Shown here piece after piece: positions 34,006-45,330 of a DNA stretch of 64,000 nucleotides. Origin of the DNA: Erythroxylum novogranatense (Eukaryota; Streptophyta; Magnoliopsida; Malpighiales; Erythroxylaceae); assembly GCA_029891385.1 (NCBI GenBank), contig CM057228.1, positions 85,610,964 to 85,674,963 of the forward strand. The letters are read 5' to 3'. A program made the position numbers and the translations under genes. Under the pieces are notes generated by a model that saw only the letters and a list, made by a program, of their open reading frames with translations, ran no database searches and was not told the origin of the DNA. The number at the start of each line of letters is the position of its first letter. The first letter of the stretch is position 1.

Positions 34006-36814
34006 TGTAACATCTCATCACCGATGGGAAAGGTATATTGGTAATTTGGGACGGACTAGTAAGTTAGACTGCATTTTGATATGAGCATGCATTTGGCCTC
34101 TTGATATAGAGAGGAATAAGACATTTGGCACATGCACATATATGTATACGCATGCATGACATTTCCCGGCATTTAATTGTGAATATGACTTGATTTGTGA
34201 ATTTTTGAGATAATTATGTTGATTTGGATTGTTTGAGAATTATGGAATAATTGGGTTCAAATGGTTGAATTGGAAATATTTTAGAGTGAACGTCAGTTGA
34301 TAGTGAACCTTAGGAATTTTCCCTGGCAAGTTGGGAGAAAAAGTCCGGACTGGAAAACCTTATAAGTGATGGACTGACTGATTGATAATACTGAAAAATT
34401 GTTCAATGGTGATGAAAAAAATTAGATATATGATTTTAGAAATTTATATGTCGATCCATTGAAATTTGGAGACGAATTGGACTGGAAATAAATTGTGAAA
34501 AGAGAAAAAAAATTAAATGGATTGTGAGGAAAAAGATAAGTGGTATGATTCTATTGTTAAGAGAGTAACCCCTTTAAATGCCTTAGGTTTTGATATTGGC
34601 AGAAACTCATTCCTTTCCTCCCTAGGGCATGCTTCCTTCTCTTCTTCCTTTAACAATTTTCGATCCTCCTTATTCGACCCTTGCTTAATCTTTGGCTTGC
34701 TTCTTGTTTCTTCTTCCTTGTGTAAGACCAAGCTTAAACCTTGGAGATGTTGATGTTTCGTGTGGATATGGGAGATAATCGTGGGTGTTAGGGTTGGAGA
34801 AGATTTCGAAAGATCTGAAGATTGGAGAGCTTGATTGGTAAGTAAATTGGCTTTAATGTGGTTTTATTGTTGTTACAATGCATTAATGGGTTTAAATGGG
34901 AAAGATTGGGATAGTTGTGTTTGAGTAATGGCTATTTTTAGAGAGAGAATTGTAAAAAGGGAATCAGAGAAGACGAGTCAGGACCCGCACGTCGAGACGA
35001 GCGGGAATTTACTCGCCGCGACGAGCCATCATGTAGACGCCTTGTGAAGCGCTTAGGGATCTTGTGGCGAGCCCTAAAGAAATTGTTGGCCATGGCAAAC
35101 TTCGGGACGCCGCGGCGAGAGCTCTGAGGCCACGGCGATGACCATTTTTCTGAATTGGTTTATTTTAGTTTTTGGGGCATTACTAACGATGTAGACCTTC
35201 AATTGAAGTGATTCTTGATTCGTTATAATCTAGAGAGAGGGGTCTACAATTGAAGTAAAGAAAGAAAGTTTGAAATCAATGAGTGAGATCTCGAATATTG
35301 AAAGAAAGTTGAGTATGGTTCCCTATTTCAACCTAAGGGATGTTTCATGATAATTGGAGTATAATTTTGAGACATTGGAAATAAATTTAACGCTATTGGG
35401 GTTTTAGAAACTGAGCATATGAGTGAATTTTGATCTAGAGAATAGTGACACTGGTTTTGAGGTTTTCTTGGGAATATTTTAGTGTGTTTGATATGATAAA
35501 TTGAACTGAATTTTGGAAATGAAACTCGTGGAGTTCCATGTCATGTTAATGAATTGAAGTGAGTCATTATGGATCAATTGAGTGAAAAGTTAGGTTTGTC
35601 AAAAGAAAGTGGAAATTGGGAATTAGCGCAGGGAAAGTCATGAACATGCATCGTACATCCTTTATTTAAGACGTGTGCATCATTGAATTATTCTGATTGC
35701 GCATTTAGTAATGAGAAATTATTTGACTGTTATAGAGGTACCGATGGAACAATATTCCACGGATAATTGCAGAGACTTCCAGGCAGTAGCTCGGAAGTAC
35801 AGGTGAGTAACCTAGTTGGTTCCTCAATTTTTAATTGTTAAATGCTCTGTAAACTGTCTGCGAATGTGAATTGTATGATCATGTGAATGATTAGGATCGA
35901 TACGTTTACTTTTGGTAATTGGATTTGACTGCTACGTGATTTTGAAGAATAGTGATAAATAGGTTTTAATGGCAATGTGACTGTGAATTATTGGGCATTT
36001 TTGCATTTCATACACAAATGCATGAACAGATAATGATAGTTGTGACCTGAGTCACCACTGATACTGAAACGAGCCTCGAGCTCGAAGGGAGTTAGTGTAT
36101 ACCCAGAGGGCTCTCCTACTCCCTAGACGCATCTACTGAACACTGTACACTGTTTAAGCGCTCGGTCACAACACTGTAATAACTGGAAAAGAGTCACATA
36201 TGCATTGCATACACATTGTGATGTATTGAATACAGTGAATGGGAAATAGGCAAGAGTGCATGATACAATTATGTTAACTGATTTGCGAAATTTCTGAGTT
36301 CTGTGATTGCATGAGAATTTGTAAATTGTTATATGGTATTCTGAATGGGTTATTGTAATATGTTGTACGCTATTTGCGTAATGCATGAATTGAGTGAACC
36401 ATCGATAATAGTTTCTCATTGAGTTCGCAAACTCACCCAAAATTGCAACTATTTTTCAGGACAGGAAGAATACCCTGTTAGGTCAACGGGAGTATGCTTA
36501 CAGCTTTCAAATGATGGATAGAGGTCGGGATCAGTTCGCGTCTGCATTAGCCTGTATTAGTGTATTTTATTTTTCTGAATTTTTGTATGACTAATTAGGT
36601 AAAATTGTAAGTCACTGACTGATATAAATGGGATTTATGATAAGAGCCCTGAGGCCATTGAATTGTTCATGTATATTGTTTCCGCAAAAAAAAAATTGAT
36701 GTGGATGTGTGGATGTGTTTTGACTGATTGATGTAGCACGCCATCCTCGCAGGGCACGGACTCGGATATCACCATCGATGTCAGGTTCGGGTCTTGCAGG
36801 AGTGGGGTGTTACA
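34006..36814 (+). mobile_element. Solo LTR of Tekay-type chromovirus (family 1), plus strand
   Basis: It begins TGTAACATCTCATCACCG and ends GGGGTGTTACA. A perfect CCCAT target duplication lies at 34001-34005 and 36815-36819. Its length is 2809 bp. It holds the GC-rich CGCGACGAG cluster (34970-35150), the predicted donor (35803) and acceptor (36459), and the conserved double-hairpin block (36386-36440). It splits the integrase of copia element C, so it is younger than that element. Confidence 0.92.
35803..36459 (+). other. Predicted leader intron in family-1 LTR
   Basis: The donor is TACAG|GTGAGTAACC at 35803 and the acceptor CTATTTTTCAG ends at 36459, a 657-nt span. Both sites and their order are shared with the three other LTR copies. 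Confidence 0.5.
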
Positions 36815-38400
36815 CCCATGCTTACCATAATATTCTCCTCTATAGTCAGATTTGACAATCTTGATGGATTTTCTTAATTGGTTCTCAACTTCATCCTTAA
36901 AGATCTTGAATTTCTCAAGAACTTCAAACTTTCCTTGAGTAAGAACAAATATCCATAACAAGAATAGTCATCAATAAATTTAAGAAAATATCTAGAATTA
37001 CATAACGTAACTTTATAAGATCCACATATATTTGTATATATATGTTCGCCTTAATCAATCTCTCAACCTTATTTTTATAAATGTTATATAACCTTATAAG
37101 TCATAATTTATATGACTTATCCTTTATCAAAGCTCTCTTTTTCGTGACCTATTCGACAAAATATAAAGAAGCATATATCTTATTCAGGGCAAGATACATT
37201 CTATACAAACCATATAACAAGAAAACAATACCAATGCATTAAATGACAATTGTTCAACAGAAACATCAATAACAAAATTATAACCTTCTTTGTCCAAAAT
37301 TAATACAAAGATCAAACTCTACCTAAAGGATGATATATAAAATGTGTCATGTAAAATAAGAAAAAAAACTTATCTTAAGGTTTAAACACACATCCCCTAC
37401 AAATATTACATTAACTTCTTTATTATTTCCAACCATCAGTCTTTTTTCCTCTTTATTTGACTTTCTTCTATTTATGAACCCCTGTATTGTGTGAAGGCAA
37501 CATGATTAGAAGTTCCAATATCTAGCCCTTAGGAATTTGATGTGGGTATAGCAAGATTAGATTTATGGATCATACAAGCCAAGGAGTTACCCGACAGTTC
37601 TTGCCTTTCCTTCCAGGTTTTATACCCCTGGTAATCCCACTTTTTATGTCCCCTCTTTTAACAGAAAAATACCTCACATTCTTTATGTCTATAGGACCTT
37701 TACCAACACTAAATTGACTAATATCAATACTTGGGAAAAATTTATACCTTTTACCTTTGAATTTAGCGAGTTTCATCTTTTTCTTTCCTTTGGTTAATAT
37801 GAGGGTTGTTGGAGCCACATTCTTGAGCTTCTCTTCCTCATCAATGCATAGAGCATTGATGTCCCAAGCCTCATCCAATGAGTTGTATGTTGTCACCATA
37901 ATACCAAATTTTGAGCAAAGAGTATTCAGGGCCTAGTGAACTATACATGTCTTAGGAATGATGATGTTTAATGCTTTAGCTTACTTTCCAGGTGACCATC
38001 CTGATAACGTATTCCCTTACTCCCCTTGCTCTCGTATATCTCATAAAAGAACATTTCCTTCATCAAGGTATCTATTTCTGCATTATAAGAGATCTTGTAC
38101 CTATGGGAGACATTATTTAGGAAGTCTTGTGCTACAGTAGTCTCCGAAAGTCCACTAAGTAGATGGTCTTGTATAGACCTCTTGATGGTCAAGTAACATA
38201 TCTTGCTAGACCGGTCCCAAGCTACATATGCTGCTCTATCACCTTCTGAGATGATGGATGTAGGTGGAGATGGCCTATCTTAATCATGGCCATATTGATG
38301 TCCGCCATCTCTAAAGCAAACTCTACATTCTGTTTCCTCTTCTTGAAATTGAAATCAGTTAAGGTTTCAATTGTGACACTGCTGTTATTTACTAAGAAGT
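36815..38400 (-). pseudogene. Copia C gag, protease and integrase N-terminal remnants
   Basis: Near 38390 the minus strand starts the copia gag pattern VTIETLTDFNFKK, followed by LTIKRSIQDHLLSGL, SETTVAQDFLNNVSHRY and AEIDTLMKEM (37968-38192). The zinc-knuckle region (about 37640-37690) has lost its cysteines. A protease-like SNHVAFTQYRGS piece lies near 37480-37520 with the catalytic Asp context changed. Integrase (FEVLEKFKIFKDEVENQLRK, then SDYRGEYYGKHG near 36840) stops at the solo LTR. No intact product is possible. Confidence 0.75.
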
Positions 38401-38469
38401 TGACTACAAAATTAACAATGTAAGGGTCAGCACAATTGTAGGATAACAGCGATATTCAAAACCACAAAG

Positions 38470-39427
38470 GCTCCGTTTGGTTGGCAGGAAAGTAAAGTGA
38501 ATTTGGAATATGATTCTTTAGAAAATAAATCTATGGAAAGTAAAGATATTCACATGTTTGGATACTTATAAAAATTCTAATAGGAAAGTTGGGTAGATTC
38601 TTATTATAGTGTTTGGTATGTAACAATATTTTATACAATGTAATTTAATTTTAACTTATGTTTCCAATTATATCCCTACAAACAGAATAAAAATTTAAAT
38701 AATTAGATAAGAAAAATATGAACTTGAACATTGTCGATTGAAACTTTTAAGCATAAATATTCAAAATCTAAATACCAGCCGATATCGAAAATTTTTTAAA
38801 ATAGGGGAGATTTTTTGCAAATTTTTTAAAAATTAAAATTTCCCTCCCTCCCTCTTATCTCTCCTTCCCCCCTTTTTTCAAAGTTTTTTAATTAGTTATT
38901 TTATTTATTTCAACTTTTATAATTATTGTAAATTTTAATTTTGTTTTTAAAATAATAATAAATATTTTATTACTAATAATAATTATAAATTAAATAAAAC
39001 TTACAAAAATATTTTTATTTAAATTTATTTTAATATTTTATATAATATTTATTAATAAAGTATTAATAAAATATTTATTTTAAAAATAAATAATTTAAAA
39101 TTATTATTTATAAACTAATATTTATTTTATATATTTTAATTATTAAATAAAAATTATTTGAAATTTATATATTTTAAAGTCGTAGAATTGAGAAAGAAGG
39201 AAGGGTTAAATTATCCAATGTATTTTTTAGATTAAATTCCTGGAGAAAGTAATCTAAATACCAAGGGGGTGTTGAGATTTAGAATCCAAGGAAAGTGCTA
39301 CTATTTTCCTTAAATTAGGAAAGTTTTTACTTTCCTAACTACTCAAAAAACGAACCAAACATAATAATTTAAATTTTAGGAAAAAGATTACTTTCCTAGG
39401 CAACAATCCGTGTCAACCAAACGGGGC
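38470..39427. mobile_element. MITE-like non-autonomous DNA transposon
   Basis: The ends are inverted: GCTCCGTTTGGTTG at 38470 and, reverse-complemented from 39427, GCCCCGTTTGGTTG. CAAAG flanks both sides (38465-38469, 39428-39432). If the terminus is taken as GGC, the element is 960 bp with an AAA duplication. GTTTGG-type ends recall PIF/Harbinger MITEs, but the duplication is not their usual TWA, so the superfamily is open. The interior is very AT-rich (38880-39180) with GGAAAGTAA words repeated in inverted orientation near both ends. No transposase is encoded. Confidence 0.75.
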
Positions 39428-39432
39428 CAAAG

Positions 39433-39961
39433 AGTATTTATATTGAGAATCTTGTCACACATATCCTAAAATACCTGTGGGCTGAATACATAATATATGC
39501 AGATAAGACCTCCAAACGAAGGTGATTACACACACTAACTCTTATGACACTACCACCTGTGGGTGAATAGATCATTTAAGCAATGGCTTCCTCCATCAAA
39601 TGCCTTTATGCATATCTCAAAATCTCATATAAGGTCAACACGTACAGGAAGATTCTAAAACTTGCACCACACTTGATCTAACTTACTGATTTACCTTGGA
39701 ACTCTTGCATGTAACCATCATGTTTGTGATCTAACTAACCTTCCATCTAATGTCCACATCAAGCCTTCTTTTGGTCTCAAATTTGAATCTTGCATCTCGT
39801 CAAAGATTTCCTCTAATGCACACCAATGCATGCTAACACCTGACATTGCCCTTTTCCTTTGCCTACTTGCAAGCCTTATTTTGTCATTCTGAGTGTCAAA
39901 TATTAGTCAAGGCTCACCAATACCCGCACGATCATGCAATTATGATTTAGGGGTCTAACAG
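39433..39961 (-). mobile_element. 5' LTR of copia element C (approximate inner limit)
   Basis: Read on the minus strand it begins TGTTAGACCCCTAAATC at 39961, the 5' end of the element. The inner border and the primer site were not recognised, perhaps because the MITE-like element landed close to them. Confidence 0.45.
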
Positions 39962-41719
39962 TAGGTATGTATGTTAAAAAAACTATTTGTTGTATTTAGC
40001 TCAATAACCAAAAAAAGTGGAGAAAAAGACCTACCCTATAATGAGAAAAAGGCAGCTATAAGGTTCCATTTTTTGATCACCAGGTTCTAGATGTAACATC
40101 CCATCACTGATGGGATTGGTACAGTTCATTTCATACGTATTTGATATGTGCATGCATTATTGCATTATGTATAGTTGGCAATGATTGTACTGGTATTCGT
40201 ACGTACATACATGTATGACATATTTTCGGTTTGATTTAGATAACTTGGATTTGGAGATGATTAGGGCATGTGTGATAATTAGGTCATATTAGGCTCGAGA
40301 ATTGAATTTGAGTTATAAATGAAAGTTAGGAAATTGAATTATGAAATTGGAGTATACGATTATGAGTTTTCTATTTTTGTGGATTTATAGGAATTTTTCT
40401 GGAATTTTCGGAGTATTAGGTCCGGATCGGAAAATTGACTATTGACTGATTAATTGAGTTCCGGTTCCGTGATTAATTGGAAATTTGTATGAAATAATTG
40501 GAGTTATGATCTTAGGAATTATTATTCCTAGTTATTGGAATTCGGGAGAAATTAGAATTAGAAACTGATTCGAGGTGGTTCGGATCGGACTTGTGGCAAT
40601 TAGATTTGCCAAACAAGCCTTAGTAATCTTTTATTATTTAAAGCCTAACCTTTGAATTTTTAACTTCCACGATTTTTTCTCCTTTTTGAAAGACCTTTAG
40701 CTCTTGATTTTCTTCTTCATCGTGGATCCTCCTTGGAGTTGCTGTTGATTCCTTCTTGCTATCTGCTTCCTCTTCTATCTTGGATCTATCTTCTGGCTTG
40801 GGGTTGAAAGAGATGAAAATGAGTTTTGTTTGGGTGATTGCCGTGGGTGTGTGAGTTGGAGTTTGGTGTGATCCTTGAAGATTTGAGGTTTTAATCAAGT
40901 AAGTTACTTCTTTCTTGCCTTATGTAATTTGATTGGTTGATTTATAGAGCTATTTGGATGATTTAGCATGAATATTTAAAGATTTGGCATTTAGGGTTTC
41001 CGATGGTTATTTTTGTTGATTTTAGGGTTGAAATTTTGGGAATAATGGTTGTTTGATGAAATAGAGCTAAGGATTAGTAGTATGATGTGTATGGAATTAT
41101 TTGAGAGTGGTTTGAAAGGAGAAAATTCAGATTTGGAGTTGTTATCAGTCGAAAATCTGGAAATTTCTGGGTTTTCTGGGCGTGTCTGCGATTGCACGCC
41201 TTGAAGCAAAAGCAAGCGCTACGACGCGATGACAATGTGGGAGGCCATGGCAGCAGAGAGGCCCACGTCATGACGTCTTAATGCGCATAATCATGGCGAA
41301 GAAGGAATCGTTCGTCGCGGCGAGGCGTGCAGACGCCGCGGCGAAGGCGAAAAGGAAGGAGCTCGCCGCGACGAGGGAGCAGGCGCCGCGACGAGGAAGG
41401 CCAATTTCCGAAAATGTTATTTATGAGGTTTTGAATTTTGGGATTTAGGAATTTGATCATTCAATTGGATATGGATTGATTTCAATTTGGAGATTATGGA
41501 TTCGGGAATTAGAATTGAGATTGGGGGAAATTCGGATTTAATGTCGGAAATGTCATAACTCGTATAATACGTACATTATTTGATACATATGCATCATTGA
41601 GCATTAGAATTGATACAATTAGTAATGTTAGTTATGTTTTGATTGTTATAGAGGTGCCAGTGGATCGCCGATTGTCCGACGTAGGCGAAACTTCCCGGCA
41701 GTAGCTCGGAAGTTCTGAG

Positions 41720-42396
41720 GTGAGTAACCTAGTTGGTTTCTCAACCTATATGTGTTTAATTCTATGCAATTATGCCATGTGGAGTTAAGGATGGATTGTA
41801 TGTGTTTGTTTTGATTGATTTCGGACCACAGATGTTCGAAATATTTGGACTATGCTATAGAAGTGTTAATTGTGTATAAACTGATCATAAGTGGTTTCAA
41901 ATGCAAATTGGATAGTGATATTAGGTTGTGCTACAACTAGTGAAATTCGGGAACATGTGCATTCATGTCATTATGCATGATCAGATAAAAGGCAGTTGCG
42001 ACCGGTGCAGCCATCATATTCAGAGCTTTAAATTCAACGCACAGGGCTTCGTGCCTAACGATTTCCAGAGCTTTATGCTCAACGTATTAGGACTTCTGAG
42101 CCCAATGTTTTCAGAGCCAATGGCTCAACGTATATGAGCTCAGGCGCACGGTCACAAAAACGAAAGAAAGTGAAAGAGTCACATTCACATTGCATATATA
42201 TATATATGAATGTCTAAATGTGAATTGTATGAAATGCGAACTGCCTGATAATTGTGAAATTTGAGTGTATGTGATTCTTGATTGTGCTAATATATGATTT
42301 AGTGTAATTGTTTGAATATGCATGAGTTGGGTGGACCATCGATGATGGTTTCTCACTGAGTTCGCAAACTCACCCAACATTGCATTTATTTTTCAG
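41720..42396 (+). other. Predicted leader intron in 5' LTR of element D
   Basis: The donor is TGAG|GTGAGTAACC at 41720 and the acceptor is TTATTTTTCAG ending at 42396, a 677-nt span. If used, it removes the hairpin array and the double-hairpin block from the leader upstream of gag. Confidence 0.5.
42020..42130. repeat. Hairpin-unit array in 5' LTR of element D
   Basis: Successive units of about 25 bp contain GAGC..GCTC, GGGC..GCCT and GAGCC..GGCTC arms separated by CAACGT-like spacers. This is the reverse-complement equivalent of the array at 11590-11705. Confidence 0.6.
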
Positions 42397-42804
42397 GATA
42401 GCGGTAGTTTGACTCTAGCTTGATCGGTGAGACTTTTCTGCTTTGTGTGTGTGTGCGTGAGAGGAGCATGGCCCACAGGTCGGTCAGCTGGGGATCTTTT
42501 GGGATATTTTGGAGATCTTTTGGGATATTTTGGGGATGACCTAGTTAGGAGTTGTTATTGTTTATTTTGGTTATGTACAGTTGTAATCGGATAGAATGGT
42601 GTACTTAAGGTTTTAAGAAATGAACTGAAAAGGATCTTTTGGTTTAAAAAAATTAGTGAATGTGGTATTACTGCTTTATTATATTGATGCCATGAGGTTT
42701 ATAGAAATGATCGAATCGTAGTGCACCCTCATCATAGGTTATGCTTCGGTATGACCTACGGGCGTCCCGGTGTATACTCTACGGTAAGGGGGCGCTACAT
42801 TAGG

Positions 42805-42816
42805 TGGTATCAGAGC
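42805..42816 (+). promoter_or_regulatory. Primer-binding site of element D
   Basis: TGGTATCAGAGC, five bases after the LTR end, is complementary to the 3' end of initiator methionine tRNA and primes minus-strand DNA synthesis. Confidence 0.92.
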
Positions 42817-42889
42817 ACGGTTTGGCATTTTTTGGGCATAATATATTTTAGGCTTGAATTATGATAAGAAAAGTAGAAGTTGATCAAGT

Positions 42890-43816
42890 TTGTGGTTTTA
42901 TTGTAGGTCATCCGTTCTTGGTGATCAGGTAGATCAACCAGCTGACCAAGGATCAGTCGGAGCGAGTAGGGAGTCTTCAGTACCTCTGTATGAAGAGCAG
43001 TCTCCTAGAGTTCCCATGAGACGGGAGCGGAGGTACGATCGTCTGCTTAAGCAAGGAGCTGTGGATTTCTATGGCAGCACAGACCCTGCTGAGGCTGAGG
43101 GATGGTTGGAGAGGACCGAGCGAGTCCTCGATCAGATGGATTGTGACCCTGAGGAGTGCTTCGATTATGCTGTTTCTTTGCTCCAGGGTCCAGCATATCA
43201 GTGGTGGAAGACTGTCCCGGGTAGTTCCACCAGACCTTGTGTGTTGACTTGGGCAGATTTTCTGAGGGCCTTTCGGGATAATTTCATGCCCAAGGTCTAT
43301 TTGGAAATGAAGATGCAGGAGTTCTTTGAGCTGAGACATGGGTTGATGTCAGTAGCCGATTATGAGGTCAGGTTCAATGAGTTGTCAGCATATGTTTCTG
43401 TTTTGATTGCCTCCGAGGCTGATAGGTGCCGGAGATTCGAGGGAGGGCTTAATCTGGAGATTCGTACCAGGTTAGCCCGATCTGATATGGGCATCTTCGT
43501 GGAGTTGAGAGCAGCTGCAGTGAGGATTGAGCAGCTTTTGAGACAGAGTCGGGTTGAGACTGGTCAGGGATCTGGAGGCAAGCGATCTAGTGATAGTCAG
43601 GGTAGCTCTGGTAGGAGCTTGAGCGACGCTTGAGCGAGTTCGGATCGGCGGGGATATAGACAGTGGGTTCATTGAGAGAAGGAGATTTAGGCGATTGGTA
43701 GTGGCGGTAGTAGTGGCGAAGAAGGGATGAGCCTTGCCGGTATGTGTGCATTGTGATAAGAGGCACGATGGAGAGTCTTTGGAGAGTGACGAGGGCACTG
43801 CCTAGCTTGTGGTTCG
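42890..43816 (+). pseudogene. Gag of chromovirus D, disrupted at the C-terminus
   Basis: A 247-residue open stretch (42890-43633) holds the Retrotrans_gag core: GSTDPAEAEGWLERTERVLD, then LLQGPAYQWWKTV, TWADFLRAFRDNFMP, MSVADYEVRFNELS and FEGGLNLEIR. It would form the particle that packages element RNA. The frame then stops at GRSLSDA. Zinc-knuckle remnants follow in other frames: CVHCDKRH near 43750, and a second knuckle whose end starts the next open stretch at 43817. The true start codon is probably upstream of 42890 and was not identified. Confidence 0.85.
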
Positions 43817-44776
43817 ATGGATCACATGATTAGGAGTTGTCCTCTGACTTTGGGAGTTCAGTCAGCTGCTAGTGGGAGAGCTGGTAGTAACTCGACGGTG
43901 CAGCAGAGCCGTAGCGGTGGACCTGGATTTAGGGGCCGAGGCAGAGCTCGAGGTAGAGGCGGAGATTCCTTTGTGGGGACCGAGGGACGAGGCAAGAGCC
44001 TTGATCGAGCCGTGGTCTACGCCATGACCAGGCAGGAGGCCCAGGATTCTCCCGATGTGGTTGCAGGTTTGCTTCTGATCTCTGGCATTGAGGTTTATGC
44101 ATTGATAGATCCATGGTCCACGCATTCTTTTATTGCACCGCTTATGGCATGTAGATTGCATGTGGATATGGAGATGTTACAGTGTGGGCTAGAGGTGAGT
44201 ACGCCTCTAGGTAGTACCACAATTTTGGAAGAGGTCTGCAAGGGGTGTCTGATCATGATTGATCAGTCGGAGTTGAGTGCAGACCTGATAGTGTTGCCCC
44301 TGAGAGAGATTGATCTGATTTTGGGGATGGACTGGCTCACTGCCCATAGGGCTGTCATGGATTGTTATACCAAGGAGGTCGTGTTAGAGTCTCTTGGTCA
44401 ACCGAGGGCTGTGTTTCGAGGTGTTAGTCAGGCAGTGTCAGCCAGGATGATTTCATTCATGAGTGCTCTGAAATTAATGCGAGGTAGTTGTGAGGCCTAT
44501 TTGGCGCATGTAGTGGACTCCAGAGTGGAGCAGAGGTTGCAGGATGTTCCCATGATCAGGGAATTTCCAGATGTGTTTCCCGAGGAGTTATCGGGTTTGT
44601 CGTCGGATCGGGAGACAGAGTTTGAGATAGACCTCGTTCCAGGTACCGCTCCTATATCGATACCTCCGTATAGGATGGCACCGTGGGCGAGGGAGCTTAA
44701 GGCTCGGTGCGGGAGTTGTTGGATAAGGGGTTTATCGGTAGAGTGTTTCACCGTGGGAGCTCAATCTTGTTTGTGA
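43817..44776 (+). pseudogene. Gag end, aspartic protease and start of RT of chromovirus D
   Basis: The 319-residue open stretch begins inside a zinc knuckle (MDHMIRSCPL), runs through an arginine/glycine-rich linker and reaches the retropepsin. The active site, normally DSGSTHSF, reads DPWSTHSF here (about 44107-44130), replacing Ser-Gly next to the catalytic Asp. The flap/second region ILGMDWL (44318-44338) is present. The RT lead-in (REFPDVFPEELSGL, then DLVPGTAPISIPPYRMAP) follows, and the frame is lost near 44700 where the next stretch takes over. Confidence 0.88.
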
Positions 44777-45330
44777 AGAAGAAGGGCGGGACTTTGAGGT
44801 CGTGCATCGATTATAAGCAGCTCAATCGGGTTCTGATTAAGAATAAGTACCCACCGCCTAGGATCGATGATTTATTTGATCAGTTGCAGGGAGCTCAGGT
44901 GTTTACCAAGTTGGATTTGAGATCCGGATATTATCAGTTGAGGATCGCAGAGGCCGATGTGCCTAAGAGTGTTTTCAGGTGCAGGTATGGGCATTTCGAG
45001 TTCTTAGTGATGCCGTTTGGGTTGACTAATACCCCGGTAGCCTTCATGGCTTTGATGAATAGAGTCTTTCAGCCCTACCTGGATCAGTTCGTGATTGTGT
45101 TTATCGATGATATTTCGGTGTATTAGAGGTCTAGACAGGAGCATGCGGAACATCTGAGGATAGTGTTGCAGATTATGAGGGATAGACAGTTGTATGCCAA
45201 ATTCACTAAGTGTGAATTTTGGCTGGATGAGGTGGTGTTCCTAGGCCATATCGTGTCTGGTGAGGGTATCCGAGTGGATCCTCACAAGATAGAGGCAGTA
45301 AGGAGTTAGGAGATTCCGAGGAACGTGTCA
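44700..45330 (+). pseudogene. Reverse transcriptase of chromovirus D
   Basis: In a shifted frame the RT core reads [56 protein letters not shown] and [11 protein letters not shown]. The FIDD box (45100-45123) is the usual Ty3 YxDD variant, so the catalytic pair is preserved. A TAG stop follows at 45124 within the conserved IDDxLVYS segment, and another TAG lies at 45307. The thumb ([36 protein letters not shown]) continues past both. Confidence 0.92.

Larger units (their letters stand above)
31300..39961 (-). mobile_element. Decayed Ty1/copia element C, minus strand
   Basis: From right to left it shows an LTR start (TGTTAGACCCC read from 39961), a gag remnant, protease, integrase, reverse transcriptase and RNase H, and then 3' non-coding sequence. 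It is interrupted by the solo LTR at 34006-36814 and the MITE-like element at 38470-39427. Stops and frameshifts are frequent in all domains, more than in copia A. The 3' LTR at the left could not be delimited, so the lower bound is approximate. Confidence 0.75.
40092..42799 (+). repeat. 5' LTR of chromovirus D
   Basis: It begins TGTAACATCCCATCACTG and ends GGGGGCGCTACA, 2708 bp. It contains a GC-rich CGCCGCGACGAG cluster (41180-41400), a predicted intron (41720-42396), a hairpin array (42020-42130) and the double-hairpin block (42320-42378). Promoter and polyadenylation signals should lie here, but their positions cannot be fixed by eye. Confidence 0.95.

Noticed and set aside
43472..44161. 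Minus-strand frames of about 100 codons over gag and protease
   Set aside because: They are antisense shadows of the chromovirus gag-pol, whose plus-strand translation has clear domains.
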